Assembly (NCBI RefSeq): GCF_000277125.1 | Contig: NC_016946.1 | Coordinates: 620,001-684,000, forward strand | Origin: Mycobacterium intracellulare ATCC 13950 | Lineage (GTDB): Bacteria > Actinomycetota > Actinomycetes > Mycobacteriales > Mycobacteriaceae | Direction: 5' to 3' | DNA: 64,000 nt | Shown here: positions 46,777 through 55,909 of the stretch, piece by piece | Layout: every line of letters begins with the position of its first letter | Numbering within the stretch: position 1 is the stretch's first letter | The notes under the pieces: model-generated | Told to the model about the DNA's origin: nothing | Databases searched by the model: none | What the model saw: the letters and a program-made list of their open reading frames with translations, nothing else | Program-made: the position numbers and the translations under genes

Positions 46777-48912
46777 TTATTCGCAGGTGGTGTCGGCCGC
46801 GTTGGTGACGGTCAGGTCCTCGGGGAGCTTGGCCGGCGCGTTGCTCGAGCCGCGTTCGATCTGCAAACTCATCGGCGAGCCGCTCGGCGAGGGGGCGGTG
46901 ACCGACTTGAAGTCCGGGCCGAGAACCACCTGCACGACCTGCCCGTAGCCGGACACCCGCTGGACCTTGGCGTTGGCGAACGAGGACGCCACGGTGGCCG
47001 CGGCCTCTTCGTTGCCGGGCGAGAACAGCACCGTCGTCGCGGTCACCGAACTCGGATAATCGTCGGGGGCCATCACGTTGAAGCCGTCCCGCTTGAGCTG
47101 GGTGGTCGCGGTCGCCGCCAGCCCGGTCTGCGTGGTGGCGTTGGAAACCCGCACGGTCACACCGCTCGGCGAGGTCGTGGTGACCTGCTCGTGTTGGGCC
47201 TCCGGCGTCGGGGACGGTTTCCTGGTGGTCGGGGCCTTCGACGCGCCCGTCGTGCCCGAGCCGGACGAGGCGCTCAAATTCTTTGCGTTCTGGTCGTTTT
47301 CCTCCGGCAGCGGATCGTCATTGATGATGGCGTCGAACAGCGCCCGCATGTCGGACATCCGCGGCGGCTCGTCGCCGTTCTGGTCGGTGACGCCGGTGGG
47401 CACCGTCACGAACGTGACGTGGCCGGCCGCCATCCCCTGCAACGACTGACCTAGCTGCACCAGGTCCTTGGACTTCACGTTGTCGACGACGGTGTCGCTG
47501 ATGAACATGTTGACGACGTTGTTGAGCTTGTTGAGGTCAAGCAGCGTGTCCGCCGAGATCAACGACCTCAGCAGCGACGACAAGAACAGCTGCTGGCGCT
47601 TGATGCGGCCGTAGTCCCCGTTGATCTCCGTGGTGACCTGGCGGGCCCGCACGTAATTCAGCGCGGTGGAACCGTCGAGAACCTGGCGCCCGCCGTGTTC
47701 GAGCACGGTGCCCAGCTCGTAGTCGTGCAGCGGGGTGCTCGAGCACACCTCGACGCCGCCGAGGGCATCCACCATTTTCGCGAAGCCGGAGAAGTCGACG
47801 GCGATGAAGCGGTTGATGCTCAATCCGGACAGCTTCTGGATTTCCTTCACCAGACACTTCGGGCCGCCGAAGGCGAACGCGGAGTTCAGTTTGGTCTCGG
47901 TGTAGACCATCTTCGGTCCCCACGTCTGCGTCTTCGCGTCGTAGAGCGGGCCGTACTTGCCGGTGGTGGGGTCCCAGGCCTCGCACTGCATCGGGGTGAT
48001 CGCCAGGTCGCGCGGGAACGACACCGCCACCACGCGTTTGCGATTGGCCGGGATGTTCACCAGCATGACGGTGTCCGAGCGGGCGCCGTCGGCGTCGTCG
48101 GTGTCGCCGGCGCCCATGTTGGCGTTGTCCCCGGCGCGCGAGTCGAGGCCGACGATCAAGAAGTCTTCGTCGCCGTATTGCCCGTTCGCGTCGCGGATGT
48201 CGTCCGAGTGCGGGTCGAGTGCGTTGATCGTGTTGAGCCGGGCGTTCTTCGACGTGCTCCACTGCCAGGCCCCGCCGGTCATCACCAGCGCCAGCACGGC
48301 GGCCAGCGCCGCCACCGAGCGGCCGGCCAGCAGCATCGGGCGCCGGCGTTTGGGCTCCTCGGCGGCGGTGTCGACGGCGCCGGATGCCGGCTCGTCGGGC
48401 TCGTCCTCGTTCGGGTAGTCGGCGTCCATGAGCTCGCGAAGCTCGGAGACCGCGTCGAACGAGTAGGCGAGGTCGTCGATGACCTGTGTTTTCTGCAGCT
48501 CGAGCGGCGGTTCGGGCTCGGGCCGGAAGGCTTGGGGGCGGGGCTCGAAGAATTCGGGTTCGGGGAATTCGGGCTCGGGGAATTCGGGCTCGGAAGGCTC
48601 GACCTCCGGGGCCGCGCGTCTGTGGATGGGCCGGTCGGGGGCACCGATTTTGGCGATCAGATCGGCGACGCTGACCCCGCCCCCGGCGTGGCTTCCGGTG
48701 TGCTCGGTGTCGTCGACTTCCTGCGGCGCGGCGGGCTCGACGGCCGTTTCGGGCTGCCAGCGATGGATGTTGTCGTCGGGCGGCGGTTCGAAGAATCGCT
48801 CCCAGGGAGCGGCGCCCAGGCTCGGCGACGGGCCCGTCGGGATCGGTTGGGCGTGAACCTCGCCCGGTGCATGCCGACCGTTACGAGTGGCGTCGCGCTC
48901 GCCGTCACTCAT
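46777..48912 (-). CDS. LytR-CpsA-Psr (LCP) family cell-wall ligase-like protein
   Basis: 711 residues. A long acidic cytoplasmic N-terminus (about 1-190) contains a short repeated PEFPEP segment (around residue 105). One membrane helix follows (about 195-215, SVAALAAVLALVMTGGAWQW). The LCP catalytic domain is at about 250-470: DSRAGDNANMGAGDTDDADG, then ARSDTVMLVNI and VVAVSFPRDLAITP, with the conserved arginines in RQVTTEINGDYGRIKRQQLF. The C-terminal LytR_C domain is at about 600-690. LCP proteins attach arabinogalactan to peptidoglycan. Equivalent to Rv0822c, not the main ligase. The acidic tail could be regulated by phosphorylation (inference). Confidence 0.9.
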   Translation of the reverse strand: MSDGERDATRNGRHAPGEVHAQPIPTGPSPSLGAAPWERFFEPPPDDNIHRWQPETAVEPAAPQEVDDTEHTGSHAGGGVSVADLIAKIGAPDRPIHRRAAPEVEPSEPEFPEPEFPEPEFFEPRPQAFRPEPEPPLELQKTQVIDDLAYSFDAVSELRELMDADYPNEDEPDEPASGAVDTAAEEPKRRRPMLLAGRSVAALAAVLALVMTGGAWQWSTSKNARLNTINALDPHSDDIRDANGQYGDEDFLIVGLDSRAGDNANMGAGDTDDADGARSDTVMLVNIPANRKRVVAVSFPRDLAITPMQCEAWDPTTGKYGPLYDAKTQTWGPKMVYTETKLNSAFAFGGPKCLVKEIQKLSGLSINRFIAVDFSGFAKMVDALGGVEVCSSTPLHDYELGTVLEHGGRQVLDGSTALNYVRARQVTTEINGDYGRIKRQQLFLSSLLRSLISADTLLDLNKLNNVVNMFISDTVVDNVKSKDLVQLGQSLQGMAAGHVTFVTVPTGVTDQNGDEPPRMSDMRALFDAIINDDPLPEENDQNAKNLSASSGSGTTGASKAPTTRKPSPTPEAQHEQVTTTSPSGVTVRVSNATTQTGLAATATTQLKRDGFNVMAPDDYPSSVTATTVLFSPGNEEAAATVASSFANAKVQRVSGYGQVVQVVLGPDFKSVTAPSPSGSPMSLQIERGSSNAPAKLPEDLTVTNAADTTCE

Positions 48913-49121
48913 GTCCTACCGGCCTCCGAAGCTCTGATGCAGACGTCAGCGTGTCCGTGCGTGGTGGCAGCGCGGCGCCGCTCGTGTCGGCGCGACGGCT
49001 CGTGCCATCCGTTTTCGTCGCGCCCGTGCGGCGGCACAAAATCATCCGCCGTCCAAGCGCATGCAACAAAGCCCACATCGTACTGAGTTATCGGTCCGGA
49101 AGCGATTTCGAGCCGGTGGAC

Positions 49122-50255
49122 TCAGCCGCCGGAGTGCATGACGTCGGCGCCGGCCGGCACCGTGCAGTCGTCGGGGTCGTCCAGCCAGCCTTCCGGGAGC
49201 ACGACCCGGGCGGGTGAACCCTGCCGGCCCCGGGGCCCGCTCGCCTCGTCCGGGAAGGGCACGTTGGCGTCCAATCGGTCGAGAAGGCGGTCCAGCTCGT
49301 CGAGCGTCTTGACCATTGCCAGCGCTCGGCGCAGCTCGGAGCCGGCGGGAAAGCCGTGCAGGTACCACGCGATGTGCTTGCGGATGTCGCGCATGCCCTT
49401 GTCCTCGCCGAAGTGCGCGGCCAGCAGCTGGCCGTGCCGGCGGACGATGTCGGCGACCTCGCCCAGCGTCGGTGGTGTGGGCGGAGGGCTGCCGGTGAAA
49501 GCCGCCGACAGCTCGGCGAAGAGCCACGGGCGGCCCAGGCAGCCGCGGCCGATGACCACGCCGTCGCATCCGGTGGCGGCCATCATCGTCAGGGCGTCGC
49601 TGGCGTCGTAGATGTCGCCGTTGCCGAGCACCGGGATCGTGCGCACATGCTGCTTCAGCCGGGCGATCTCGTCCCAATCGGCGGTGCCGGAGTAGCGTTG
49701 CGCCGCCGTGCGGGCGTGCAGCGCGACCGCGGCGGCGCCCTCGGCTTCGGCGATACGTCCGGCGTCGAGGTGCGTGTGGTGCTCGTCGTCTATGCCGATG
49801 CGGAACTTGACGGTCACCGGTATCTGGGTGCCCTCGGTGGCGCGCACGGCCGCGGCGACGATCTGGCCGAACAGCCGCCGCTTGTAGGGCAGCGCCGACC
49901 CGCCGCCGCGCTTGGTCACCTTGGGCACCGGGCAGCCGAAATTCATGTCGATGTGATCGGCCAGGCCTTCGTCGGCGATCATCTTGGCGGCCGCGTAGGT
50001 GGTCGCGGGGTCGACGGTGTAGAGCTGCAGCGACCGGGGCGACTCGTCGGGGGCGAACGTGGTCATGTGCATGGTGACCGGGTGACGCTCGACGAGCGCG
50101 CGGGCCGTCACCATCTCGCAGACGTAGAGGCCGCTGACGGTGCCGACCTTGGATCGCTCCAACTCACGGCACAGCGTCCGGAAGGCGACGTTGGTGACGC
50201 CAGCCATCGGTGCCAGAACCACCGGGCTCGCGAGCGCGATGGAACCGATGCGCAC
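49122..50255 (-). CDS. dus: tRNA-dihydrouridine synthase
   Basis: 377 residues from GTG 50255. FMN-dependent reduction of uridine in tRNA D-loops. Signature APMAGVTNVAFRTLCRE at the N-terminus; the catalytic cysteine is in DMNFGCPVPKVTKRGGGSAL (about 104). FMN-binding GNGDIYDASDAL and VIGRGCLGRPWLF complete the barrel, followed by a helical tRNA-binding domain. Equivalent to Rv0823c. Starts 7 bp after desA1 ends, so probably the same transcript. Confidence 0.94.
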   Translation of the reverse strand: MRIGSIALASPVVLAPMAGVTNVAFRTLCRELERSKVGTVSGLYVCEMVTARALVERHPVTMHMTTFAPDESPRSLQLYTVDPATTYAAAKMIADEGLADHIDMNFGCPVPKVTKRGGGSALPYKRRLFGQIVAAAVRATEGTQIPVTVKFRIGIDDEHHTHLDAGRIAEAEGAAAVALHARTAAQRYSGTADWDEIARLKQHVRTIPVLGNGDIYDASDALTMMAATGCDGVVIGRGCLGRPWLFAELSAAFTGSPPPTPPTLGEVADIVRRHGQLLAAHFGEDKGMRDIRKHIAWYLHGFPAGSELRRALAMVKTLDELDRLLDRLDANVPFPDEASGPRGRQGSPARVVLPEGWLDDPDDCTVPAGADVMHSGG

Positions 50256-50262
50256 CGCTTGG

Positions 50263-51285
50263 TTACCGCCGGCTCATGGTCAGCGTGCCCGCCGTCCGAT
50301 GCAGCTCGACGGCTGTGGTCCTCTTGCCGGTGCGGGCTTCCCGGTCGAGCTGGCGCTGCTTGGAGACCTCGAACTTGTCGCAGGTCTGCTCCAGCTCCTT
50401 GATCAGCACCCCCAGGTCGTCGCGCAAGGCGGCGGCCTCACCCGAGAAGTCCTCACGCTCGAAGATGCGCCATTTCCTCAACACCGGCATGACGACCTCG
50501 TCGAGGTGGATGCGCGGGTCGTACACGCCGCCCACGGCGATCATCACGGCCTTGCGCCGGAACTCGGGCACCTGGTAGCCGGGCATCTGGAAGTTGCGCA
50601 ACACCTTGTGCAGCGACTTCATCGCCTGATTGGGCGCGATCTCGAACCCGGCCTCGGTGACGTCGCGGTAGAAGATCATGTGCAGGTTCTCGTCGGCTGA
50701 GATCTTGGCCAACAACTGATCGGCGATCGTGTCGTTGCACGCCTTACCGGTGTTGCGGTGCGAGATCCGCGTCGCCAACTCCTGGAAGGTCACGTAGGTG
50801 ACCGAATCGAACAGGCTCTCGGCGAACAGGTCTTCGCGAACCTGGTGGTTCTGGCCGGGGCTGAAGCCGCGGTTGACCACCTCGATGCGCAGCTTCTCCA
50901 ATTCGTACGGGTCGACCGCGCGCGTGACCACCAAGTAGTCGCGCAGCGCGATCCCGTGCCGGTTCTCCTCCGCGGTCCACCGGTTGACCCATTGGCCCCA
51001 GGGGCCGTCCATGCTGAAGTTCATCGCGATCTCGCGGTGATAGGACGGCAGGTTGTCCTCGGTCATTAGGTTCTGCACCATCGCCACCTGGGCGACGTCC
51101 GAGAGCTTGGATTGTCCCGGCTCCCAGTCCTGCCCACCGAGCGCATAGAAGTTCTTTCCGTCCGACCACGGGATGTAGTCGTGCGGGTTCCAGTTCTTGT
51201 GCATGCTCTCGTGCCGGTTCAGGTACTTCTCGACGACCGGCTGGAGTTCGTGCAGCAGCTGTAGGTTTGTCAGCTCGGCTGACAT
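50263..51285 (-). CDS. desA1: Acyl-ACP desaturase
   Basis: 340 residues from ATG 51285 with ribosome site GGAGG 6-10 nt upstream. The diiron ligands are in RWTAEENRHGIALRDYL (about 106-111) and KISADENLHMIFYRDV (about 190). Introduces double bonds into acyl chains during mycolic acid synthesis; essential in mycobacteria (Rv0824c). The promoter holds a 21-bp direct repeat pair, a likely regulator site. In M. tuberculosis the TetR-like MadR represses desA1, and a second TetR gene lies just upstream here. Confidence 0.95.
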   Translation of the reverse strand: MSAELTNLQLLHELQPVVEKYLNRHESMHKNWNPHDYIPWSDGKNFYALGGQDWEPGQSKLSDVAQVAMVQNLMTEDNLPSYHREIAMNFSMDGPWGQWVNRWTAEENRHGIALRDYLVVTRAVDPYELEKLRIEVVNRGFSPGQNHQVREDLFAESLFDSVTYVTFQELATRISHRNTGKACNDTIADQLLAKISADENLHMIFYRDVTEAGFEIAPNQAMKSLHKVLRNFQMPGYQVPEFRRKAVMIAVGGVYDPRIHLDEVVMPVLRKWRIFEREDFSGEAAALRDDLGVLIKELEQTCDKFEVSKQRQLDREARTGKRTTAVELHRTAGTLTMSRR

Positions 51286-51298
51286 AGTGCCTCCAGTT

Positions 51299-51347
51299 AT
51301 CTGTGTCGATGGGTAGCAGTCAATATATCTGTGTACTTCGGTAGCAG
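51299..51347. promoter_or_regulatory. Two direct repeats in the desA1 promoter
   Basis: ATCTGTGT-N5-GGTAGCAG occurs at 51299-51319 and 51327-51347, a period of 28 bp. Between and over them, TATATT on the minus strand (51322-51327) is a plausible -10 for desA1. Spacing near 2.7 helix turns suits cooperative repressor binding. Confidence 0.6.
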
Positions 51348-51439
51348 CAAGTTCCTCGTCGGGCGTGGTCGATAACGGTTTGACATCGCGATCAACCCCC
51401 AGTTTTACGGCTTGCCGATCCGGCCCGAATGAAAACCCG

Positions 51440-52054
51440 CTACTGCGACTTGCCGAGCTCTCCGGCGGGGACGTACGGCGCCGCGGTGATGTAGAGCATG
51501 TTGATGCAGTAGTCGATGAACTGTCTGCGGGTCGCCCCGAGTTGCCCGTGCAGGTAGGCGGTGAACAGGCTCGACAGGCCACCGACCAGGCTGGTGGCGA
51601 TCATTTTCTGCAGCACGGCATCGCCGATCCGGGACAGCTTGCGCTGCAGCAGGTCGATGAAATTGGGCATCCACTCCGCGCCCGACCGCACCAGCACCGG
51701 CTCCACCGCCGGCGCCAGCAACAGCACGCGCCCGCGGACCGGGTCGTCCACCATCAGCTCGACGAACCGCTCGACGGCCTCTCGCGGGGTCGTCGCCGAC
51801 GTCAGGGTGTTCATTGCCCGCGTGCAGACGTCGTCATAGACCGCGCGCACGAATTCGTCACGGTCGGCGAAGCTTTCGTAGAAGTAGCGTTCGGTCAGCG
51901 CGGCCTTGCGGCACACCGCGCGCACGGTCAGCGCCGGCCCCCCGGAACCGCCGAGCAGCTGCACCCCGGCGCTGATCAGATTGTCACGGCGAAGCGCGAG
52001 GCGACTCTCCAAGGGGACGCCGGTCCAGCGGCCCCGTCGTTGACCCGTCTGCAC
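51440..52054 (-). CDS. TetR family transcriptional regulator (Rv0825c-like)
   Basis: 204 residues. The helix-turn-helix is at about 22-70 (RRDNLISAGVQLLGGSGGPA, then AVCRKAALTERYFYESFADR). The C-terminal domain is of the TetR_C type with no known ligand. Located between desA1 and the divergent mpaB-like oxygenase gene, as in M. tuberculosis. It may control either neighbour; the inverted repeat at 52083-52110 is its most likely site. Confidence 0.85.
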   Translation of the reverse strand: MQTGQRRGRWTGVPLESRLALRRDNLISAGVQLLGGSGGPALTVRAVCRKAALTERYFYESFADRDEFVRAVYDDVCTRAMNTLTSATTPREAVERFVELMVDDPVRGRVLLLAPAVEPVLVRSGAEWMPNFIDLLQRKLSRIGDAVLQKMIATSLVGGLSSLFTAYLHGQLGATRRQFIDYCINMLYITAAPYVPAGELGKSQ

Positions 52055-52082
52055 ATCGCTCCTAAGCTGAAAATGACAACGG

Positions 52083-52110
52083 CTGTAGTCAAAAATTCAG
52101 ATACCTACAG
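52083..52110. promoter_or_regulatory. Inverted repeat between TetR and oxygenase genes
   Basis: CTGTAG (52083-52088) and CTACAG (52105-52110) face each other across 16 bp in an AT-rich spacer. It lies 11 bp before the GTG of the oxygenase gene and 29 bp before the TetR start. Confidence 0.45.
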
Positions 52111-52120
52111 GAATCCAATA

Positions 52121-53173
52121 GTGACTCAAGATACGTCCGCATCGCACCCCCTGACCAGCGACGCGACCGGCGCCCCTGATCAGTCTGGCGGGCCGGCCGA
52201 CGGCTCCAACGGTGTCGCGGGCGGCTGTCCCGTATCGCCACTGGGCTACGACGCGCCGCCAACACCGCTGGGACCCGATTCCCTGACCTGGCGTTATTTC
52301 GGGGACTGGCGGGGCATGCTGCAGGGCCCATGGGCCGGATCGATGCAGAACATGCACCCCCAACTGGGCGCGGCGGTGCTCGACCACTCCACCTTCTTCC
52401 GCGAGCGGTGGCCGCGTCTGCTGCGTTCGCTGTACCCCATCGGCGGGGTCGTCTTCGACGGTGAGCGCGCCCCGGTGACCGGCGCCGAAGTCCGCGACTA
52501 CCACACCGACATCAAGGGCGTCGACGACCAGGGCCGCCGCTACCACGCCCTGAACCCCGACGTCTTCTACTGGGCGCATTCCACCTTCTTTATGGGCACC
52601 ATTCACGTGGCCGAACGGTTTTGCGGTGGGATCACCGAGGCGCAAAAGCGTCAACTGTTCGACGAACATGTCGAGTGGTACCGCATGTACGGCATGAGCA
52701 TGCGTCCCGTGCCGAAGTCATGGGAGGAGTTCCAGGCCTACTGGGACCACATGTGCCGCAACGTGCTGGAAAGCAACGAGGCGGCACGGGCCGTGCTCGA
52801 TCTCAGCGAGTTGCCCAAACCGCCTTTCGCGCAATGGATTCCGGAACCCTTGTGGGCCTTGCAGCGCAAACTGCTGGCACCGTTCTTCGTCTGGCTGACC
52901 GTCGGCCTCTACGACCCCCCGGTGCGGGAGCTGATGGGCTACCGGTGGTCGCGCCGCGACGAGTGGTTGCACCGGCGTTTTGGCGACCTGGTTCGTTTCG
53001 TATTCGCCCTGGTGCCAAGCAGATTCCGCAAGCACCCGCGGGCGCGTGCCGGGTTGGACCGCGCCAGCGGGCGAATTCCGCTCGATACCCCGCTGGTGCA
53101 AACGCCGGCGCGCAATCTGCCGCCGATCGACGAACGCGGGGACCCCAAGCACTACTGTCCGATGGTGTCTTGA
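52121..53173 (+). CDS. MpaB/rubber-oxygenase-like (DUF2236) family protein
   Basis: 350 residues from GTG 52121, preferred over ATG 52073 because AGGA lies 9 nt upstream and the length fits Rv0826. The DUF2236 region (about 55-300) carries SLTWRYFGDWRGMLQGPWAG, then DHSTFFRERWPRLLRSLYPI and WAHSTFFMGTIHVAERF. Its conserved histidines and arginines are like those of heme oxygenases of the latex-clearing protein and ER-bound mpaB families. Substrate unknown. Confidence 0.82.
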   Translation: MTQDTSASHPLTSDATGAPDQSGGPADGSNGVAGGCPVSPLGYDAPPTPLGPDSLTWRYFGDWRGMLQGPWAGSMQNMHPQLGAAVLDHSTFFRERWPRLLRSLYPIGGVVFDGERAPVTGAEVRDYHTDIKGVDDQGRRYHALNPDVFYWAHSTFFMGTIHVAERFCGGITEAQKRQLFDEHVEWYRMYGMSMRPVPKSWEEFQAYWDHMCRNVLESNEAARAVLDLSELPKPPFAQWIPEPLWALQRKLLAPFFVWLTVGLYDPPVRELMGYRWSRRDEWLHRRFGDLVRFVFALVPSRFRKHPRARAGLDRASGRIPLDTPLVQTPARNLPPIDERGDPKHYCPMVS

Positions 53174-53252
53174 GCCGTACGACGATGCAGCCCGCGAAGC
53201 GGGGTGAGGAGGAGTGCGGCAATTCGGTCTAGCCGTACGGTCGTCGTCCGCG

Positions 53253-53456
53253 CTAGGCGTGGGCGTGGCTGTGAACGTCCTCCAGCCCGGCCTGGTGCAC
53301 GTGCCGATGGGTGTGTTCGGTCCCGTCGTCGTGCGCGTGGGAGTGTTCGTGCTCCACGTGGTCGTGCTCGTGGGACGTGTGTGCATGTGCGTGCGTCACG
53401 TCGCCGTGCCGATGCTCGTGGTCGTGCGGTGCGTCGTGGGTGTGCTCTTCGCTCAT
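53253..53456 (-). CDS. Small histidine-rich metal-binding protein
   Basis: 67 residues of which 23 are histidine, mostly as HxH and HxHxH (TSHEHDHVEHEHSHAHDDG). No membrane segment. Such runs bind nickel, cobalt or zinc, as in the tails of HypB and SlyD. It lies 44 bp behind kmtR on the same strand, so it is probably made together with the Ni/Co sensor and could store or buffer those ions (inference). Confidence 0.75.
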   Translation of the reverse strand: MSEEHTHDAPHDHEHRHGDVTHAHAHTSHEHDHVEHEHSHAHDDGTEHTHRHVHQAGLEDVHSHAHA

Positions 53457-53500
53457 CGGTGATGCCTCCTTGCGTGAAATGCCTTGTGCTTCCGGCCGAC

Positions 53501-53899
53501 TCAGCGGCCGCTGCTGCGGTGTCGGTTCGACGATTCGGCTACCGCCTTTAGCCCGTCGTCGCCGCGGTGGTGGCCGGGGACCCCGGGTCCGGCGTGCTCG
53601 GCGTTGAAAACGGCGTCGATGACGAGCTGGCGGACGTGGTCGTTCTCCAGGCTGTAGAAGATCGTCGTGCCCTCCCGGCGGGTGCGGACCAGACGTGCCA
53701 TCCGCAACTTCGCGAGGTGCTGGGAAACCGACGGCGCCGGCTTGCCCACGTGCTCGGCGAGTTCGTTGACCGACATCTCTTGGTCGGTCAACGACCAGAG
53801 CACCTGCACGCGGGTGGCATCGGCCAGCATCCGGAAGACCTCGACCACCAGGCCGGCCTGGTCGTCGGGAAGACGCCCTTTGCTATTACCTGCATGCAT
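53501..53899 (-). CDS. kmtR: ArsR/SmtB-family nickel/cobalt sensor repressor
   Basis: 132 residues from ATG 53899; TAGTAT ends 6 nt upstream, so a leaderless start. The winged-helix region is typical (MLADATRVQVLWSLTDQEMS, HVGKPAPSVSQHLAKLRMA). The C-terminal His-rich end (AGPGVPGHHRGDDG) carries likely metal ligands as in KmtR (Rv0827c), which releases DNA when it binds Ni or Co and regulates a metal exporter. The palindrome TGCATGCA (53891-53898) covers its start. Confidence 0.9.
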   Translation of the reverse strand: MHAGNSKGRLPDDQAGLVVEVFRMLADATRVQVLWSLTDQEMSVNELAEHVGKPAPSVSQHLAKLRMARLVRTRREGTTIFYSLENDHVRQLVIDAVFNAEHAGPGVPGHHRGDDGLKAVAESSNRHRSSGR

Positions 53900-53944
53900 A
53901 CGCAAATACTAGCGAAGGTCGGCGGGACTTGCCAAGGGGGCGGC

Positions 53945-54445
53945 TCAGGACGGCGGGACGACCGTCGTCTGGCGTCGGCCGCCGTTGTGCTCGTTCCACA
54001 GCCGGTAGACCTCTATCGCCCCCTCGTGCGGCTCGTAGCGCATCGGCAGGCGCCGCCGGTCCCAGTCCTTGGCGAATTCGTCATAGAACGTGGACAACTC
54101 GAAGTACTTGCGGTCATCGGCGTAGTACTGCTCGTAGCTTTCGCGCGTGGTCAGGAACACGACCTGCCGGGGCGAGCAGTAATACAGCGAGCCCAGGCAC
54201 ATCGGGCACGGGTGGGCCAGCACGTAGATAGTGGTATCGACGAGGTGCTCGGTGCCCAGCTTCACGCAGGCCTCGCGGATGGCGAGGATCTCGGCGTGGG
54301 CGGTGGGGTCGTTCGTCTGGGCCACCCGGTTGGCGCTCTCGGCGAGCACCTCGCCGCCCCGGACGATCACCGTGGCGAACGGCCGACCGCCTTCGGCCAC
54401 GTTGCGGCGAGCCAGTTCGATCGTTCGTTGAGCGAAATCGGTCAC
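53945..54445 (-). CDS. Cytidine/deoxycytidylate deaminase-family nucleoside deaminase
   Basis: 166 residues from GTG 54445. The zinc site is DPTAHAEILAIREAC (HAE, about 48-50) with PCPMCLGSLYYC (PCxxC, about 79-83). Most similar to guanine or tRNA-like deaminases (TadA/GuaD group) rather than free cytidine deaminase; the exact base is not certain. Equivalent to Rv0828c. Confidence 0.9.
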   Translation of the reverse strand: MTDFAQRTIELARRNVAEGGRPFATVIVRGGEVLAESANRVAQTNDPTAHAEILAIREACVKLGTEHLVDTTIYVLAHPCPMCLGSLYYCSPRQVVFLTTRESYEQYYADDRKYFELSTFYDEFAKDWDRRRLPMRYEPHEGAIEVYRLWNEHNGGRRQTTVVPPS

Positions 54446-54564
54446 GGGTCCTCCGGAGTGGGACGGCAGCAGATAGGTCGGAGAGTAGCCCCGTCGGCCG
54501 CCACACCGAGTCCGTGATGTTAACTAGATTATCTATCTTTTTCCGAGCCGACTGAAGGGGCATC

Positions 54565-55464
54565 ATGGCGCGCACCGATCGTGATCGTTGGGACCTGGCG
54601 ACAAGCGTGGGGGCGACGGCGACCATGGTGGCCGCCCAGCGGGCGCTGTCCTCCGAGGCGAAGTTGATCGACGACCCCTATGCCGCGCCGCTGGTGCGGG
54701 CGGTCGGCATCGACGTCTACGTCCGCCTGGTGAACGGCGAAATCGAGGCCGGCGGGAACACGGAGTTCGATCCCCGGCGAATGGCGCAGGGAATGGCCTG
54801 CCGAACCCGGTTCTATGACCAATTCTTTCTGGATGCCACCCGCGGCGGCATCGGCCAGGTGGTGATCCTCGCGTCGGGCCTGGATTCCCGCGCCTACCGG
54901 CTGCCCTGGCCGGCCGGCACCGTCGTCTATGAGGTCGACATGCCGGAGGTCATCGAGTTCAAGACCCTGACCCTGGGCGATCTGGGCGCCGAGCCGACCG
55001 CGCAGCGGCGCACCGTCGCGATCGATCTGCGCGACGACTGGGCCTCGGCCCTGCGGGCCGCGGGATTCGATCCCCAGGCCCCCTCCGCGTGGAGCGCCGA
55101 AGGCCTGGTGGTCTATCTGCCGGACGACGCTCAGGATGCGCTGTTCGACAACGTCACCTCGCTGAGCGCCCCCGGCAGTCGTCTCGCTTTCGAATTCGTG
55201 CCCGACACCGCGGTTTTCGCCGACCCGCGGTGGCGTGCTCACCACGACCGGATGAGCGAACTCGGCTTCGAGATCGACTTCAACGACCTCGTGTACCACG
55301 GCCAGCGCAGCCACATCGTCGATCACCTGAACCAGCGCGGCTGGCAGACGTCGTCGACGACGGTCGCGGATCTGCACGCGGCGAACGGTTTCGTCTACGC
55401 CGACGACGACGTCGCCGCGGCCTTCGCCGACGTGACGTACTGCAGCGCTGTGCTCGGGCGATGA
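54565..55464 (+). CDS. Putative class I SAM-dependent methyltransferase (Rv0830-like)
   Basis: 299 residues of the mycobacterial leucine-carboxyl-methyltransferase-like family with many paralogues. Start motif [20 protein letters not shown]; the SAM-binding region is [19 protein letters not shown] (about 95-113), followed by [14 protein letters not shown]. Substrate unknown; some members act on mycobacterial lipids or glycolipids. Equivalent to Rv0830. Confidence 0.9.
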   Translation: MARTDRDRWDLATSVGATATMVAAQRALSSEAKLIDDPYAAPLVRAVGIDVYVRLVNGEIEAGGNTEFDPRRMAQGMACRTRFYDQFFLDATRGGIGQVVILASGLDSRAYRLPWPAGTVVYEVDMPEVIEFKTLTLGDLGAEPTAQRRTVAIDLRDDWASALRAAGFDPQAPSAWSAEGLVVYLPDDAQDALFDNVTSLSAPGSRLAFEFVPDTAVFADPRWRAHHDRMSELGFEIDFNDLVYHGQRSHIVDHLNQRGWQTSSTTVADLHAANGFVYADDDVAAAFADVTYCSAVLGR

Positions 55465-55506
55465 GCGGTCATCGGTCGCGCACGGCCCACGCGATGCGCG
55501 ATGTGG

Positions 55507-55579
55507 TGCCCCCACTAGGACTCGAACCTAGGACCTGCGGATTAAAAGTCCGTAGCTCTACCAACTGAGCTATAGGGGC
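55507..55579 (-). tRNA. tRNA-Lys (TTT)
   Basis: Cloverleaf complete on the minus strand: acceptor GCCCCTA/TGGGGGC, T-arm TTCGAGT, anticodon TTT in CTTTTAA. Encoded CCA follows (55504-55506). First of a four-tRNA cluster. Confidence 0.96.
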
Positions 55580-55703
55580 CGCGAAGATTCAGGATACTTG
55601 GACCGAAAACCCGGCTCGTTTGAGGATTGGGCACACCGTGACCTAAGCTGACGTGGCTCCCAACGAAACCACGTTGCGAGTACCCCGGAGTGATTCGGTT
55701 CTG

Positions 55704-55776
55704 GCCCCCATCGTCTAGTGGCCTAGGACGCCGCCCTTTCACGGCGGTAGCACGGGTTCGAATCCCGTTGGGGGTA
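55704..55776 (+). tRNA. tRNA-Glu (TTC)
   Basis: Acceptor GCCCCCA/TGGGGGT with a terminal G-T pair, anticodon TTC in CTTTCAC, T-loop TTCGAAT. CCA is not encoded. Confidence 0.96.
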
Positions 55777-55805
55777 CGCGACGCGGTGACGCGGAGCAGC
55801 AGCAA

Positions 55806-55879
55806 GGCCCTGTGGCGCAGTTGGTTAGCGCGCCGCCCTGTCACGGCGGAGGTCGCGGGTTCGAGTCCCGTCAGGGTCG
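55806..55879 (+). tRNA. tRNA-Asp (GTC)
   Basis: Acceptor GGCCCTG/CAGGGTC, anticodon GTC in CTGTCAC, T-loop TTCGAGT, discriminator G, CCA encoded at 55880-55882. Confidence 0.96.
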
Positions 55880-55909
55880 CCAAGCGCGGCGAGGCACTCG
55901 CTGCCTTCC

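Noticed and set aside
48540..48600. Short in-frame repeat in the LCP gene (PEFPEP)
   Set aside because: Lies within a disordered acidic tail and keeps the frame; ordinary low-complexity protein sequence rather than a mobile or regulatory repeat.
48913..49121. Gap between dus 3' end and the LCP gene start
   Set aside because: Contains presumably the LCP promoter, but no clear element or ORF.
49356..50402. 348-residue plus-strand frame
   Set aside because: Shadow of dus, with Arg/Gly/His-rich composition and no recognisable domain.
53174..53252. Spacer behind the mpaB-like gene
   Set aside because: No hairpin with T-run or gene seen; nothing to report.
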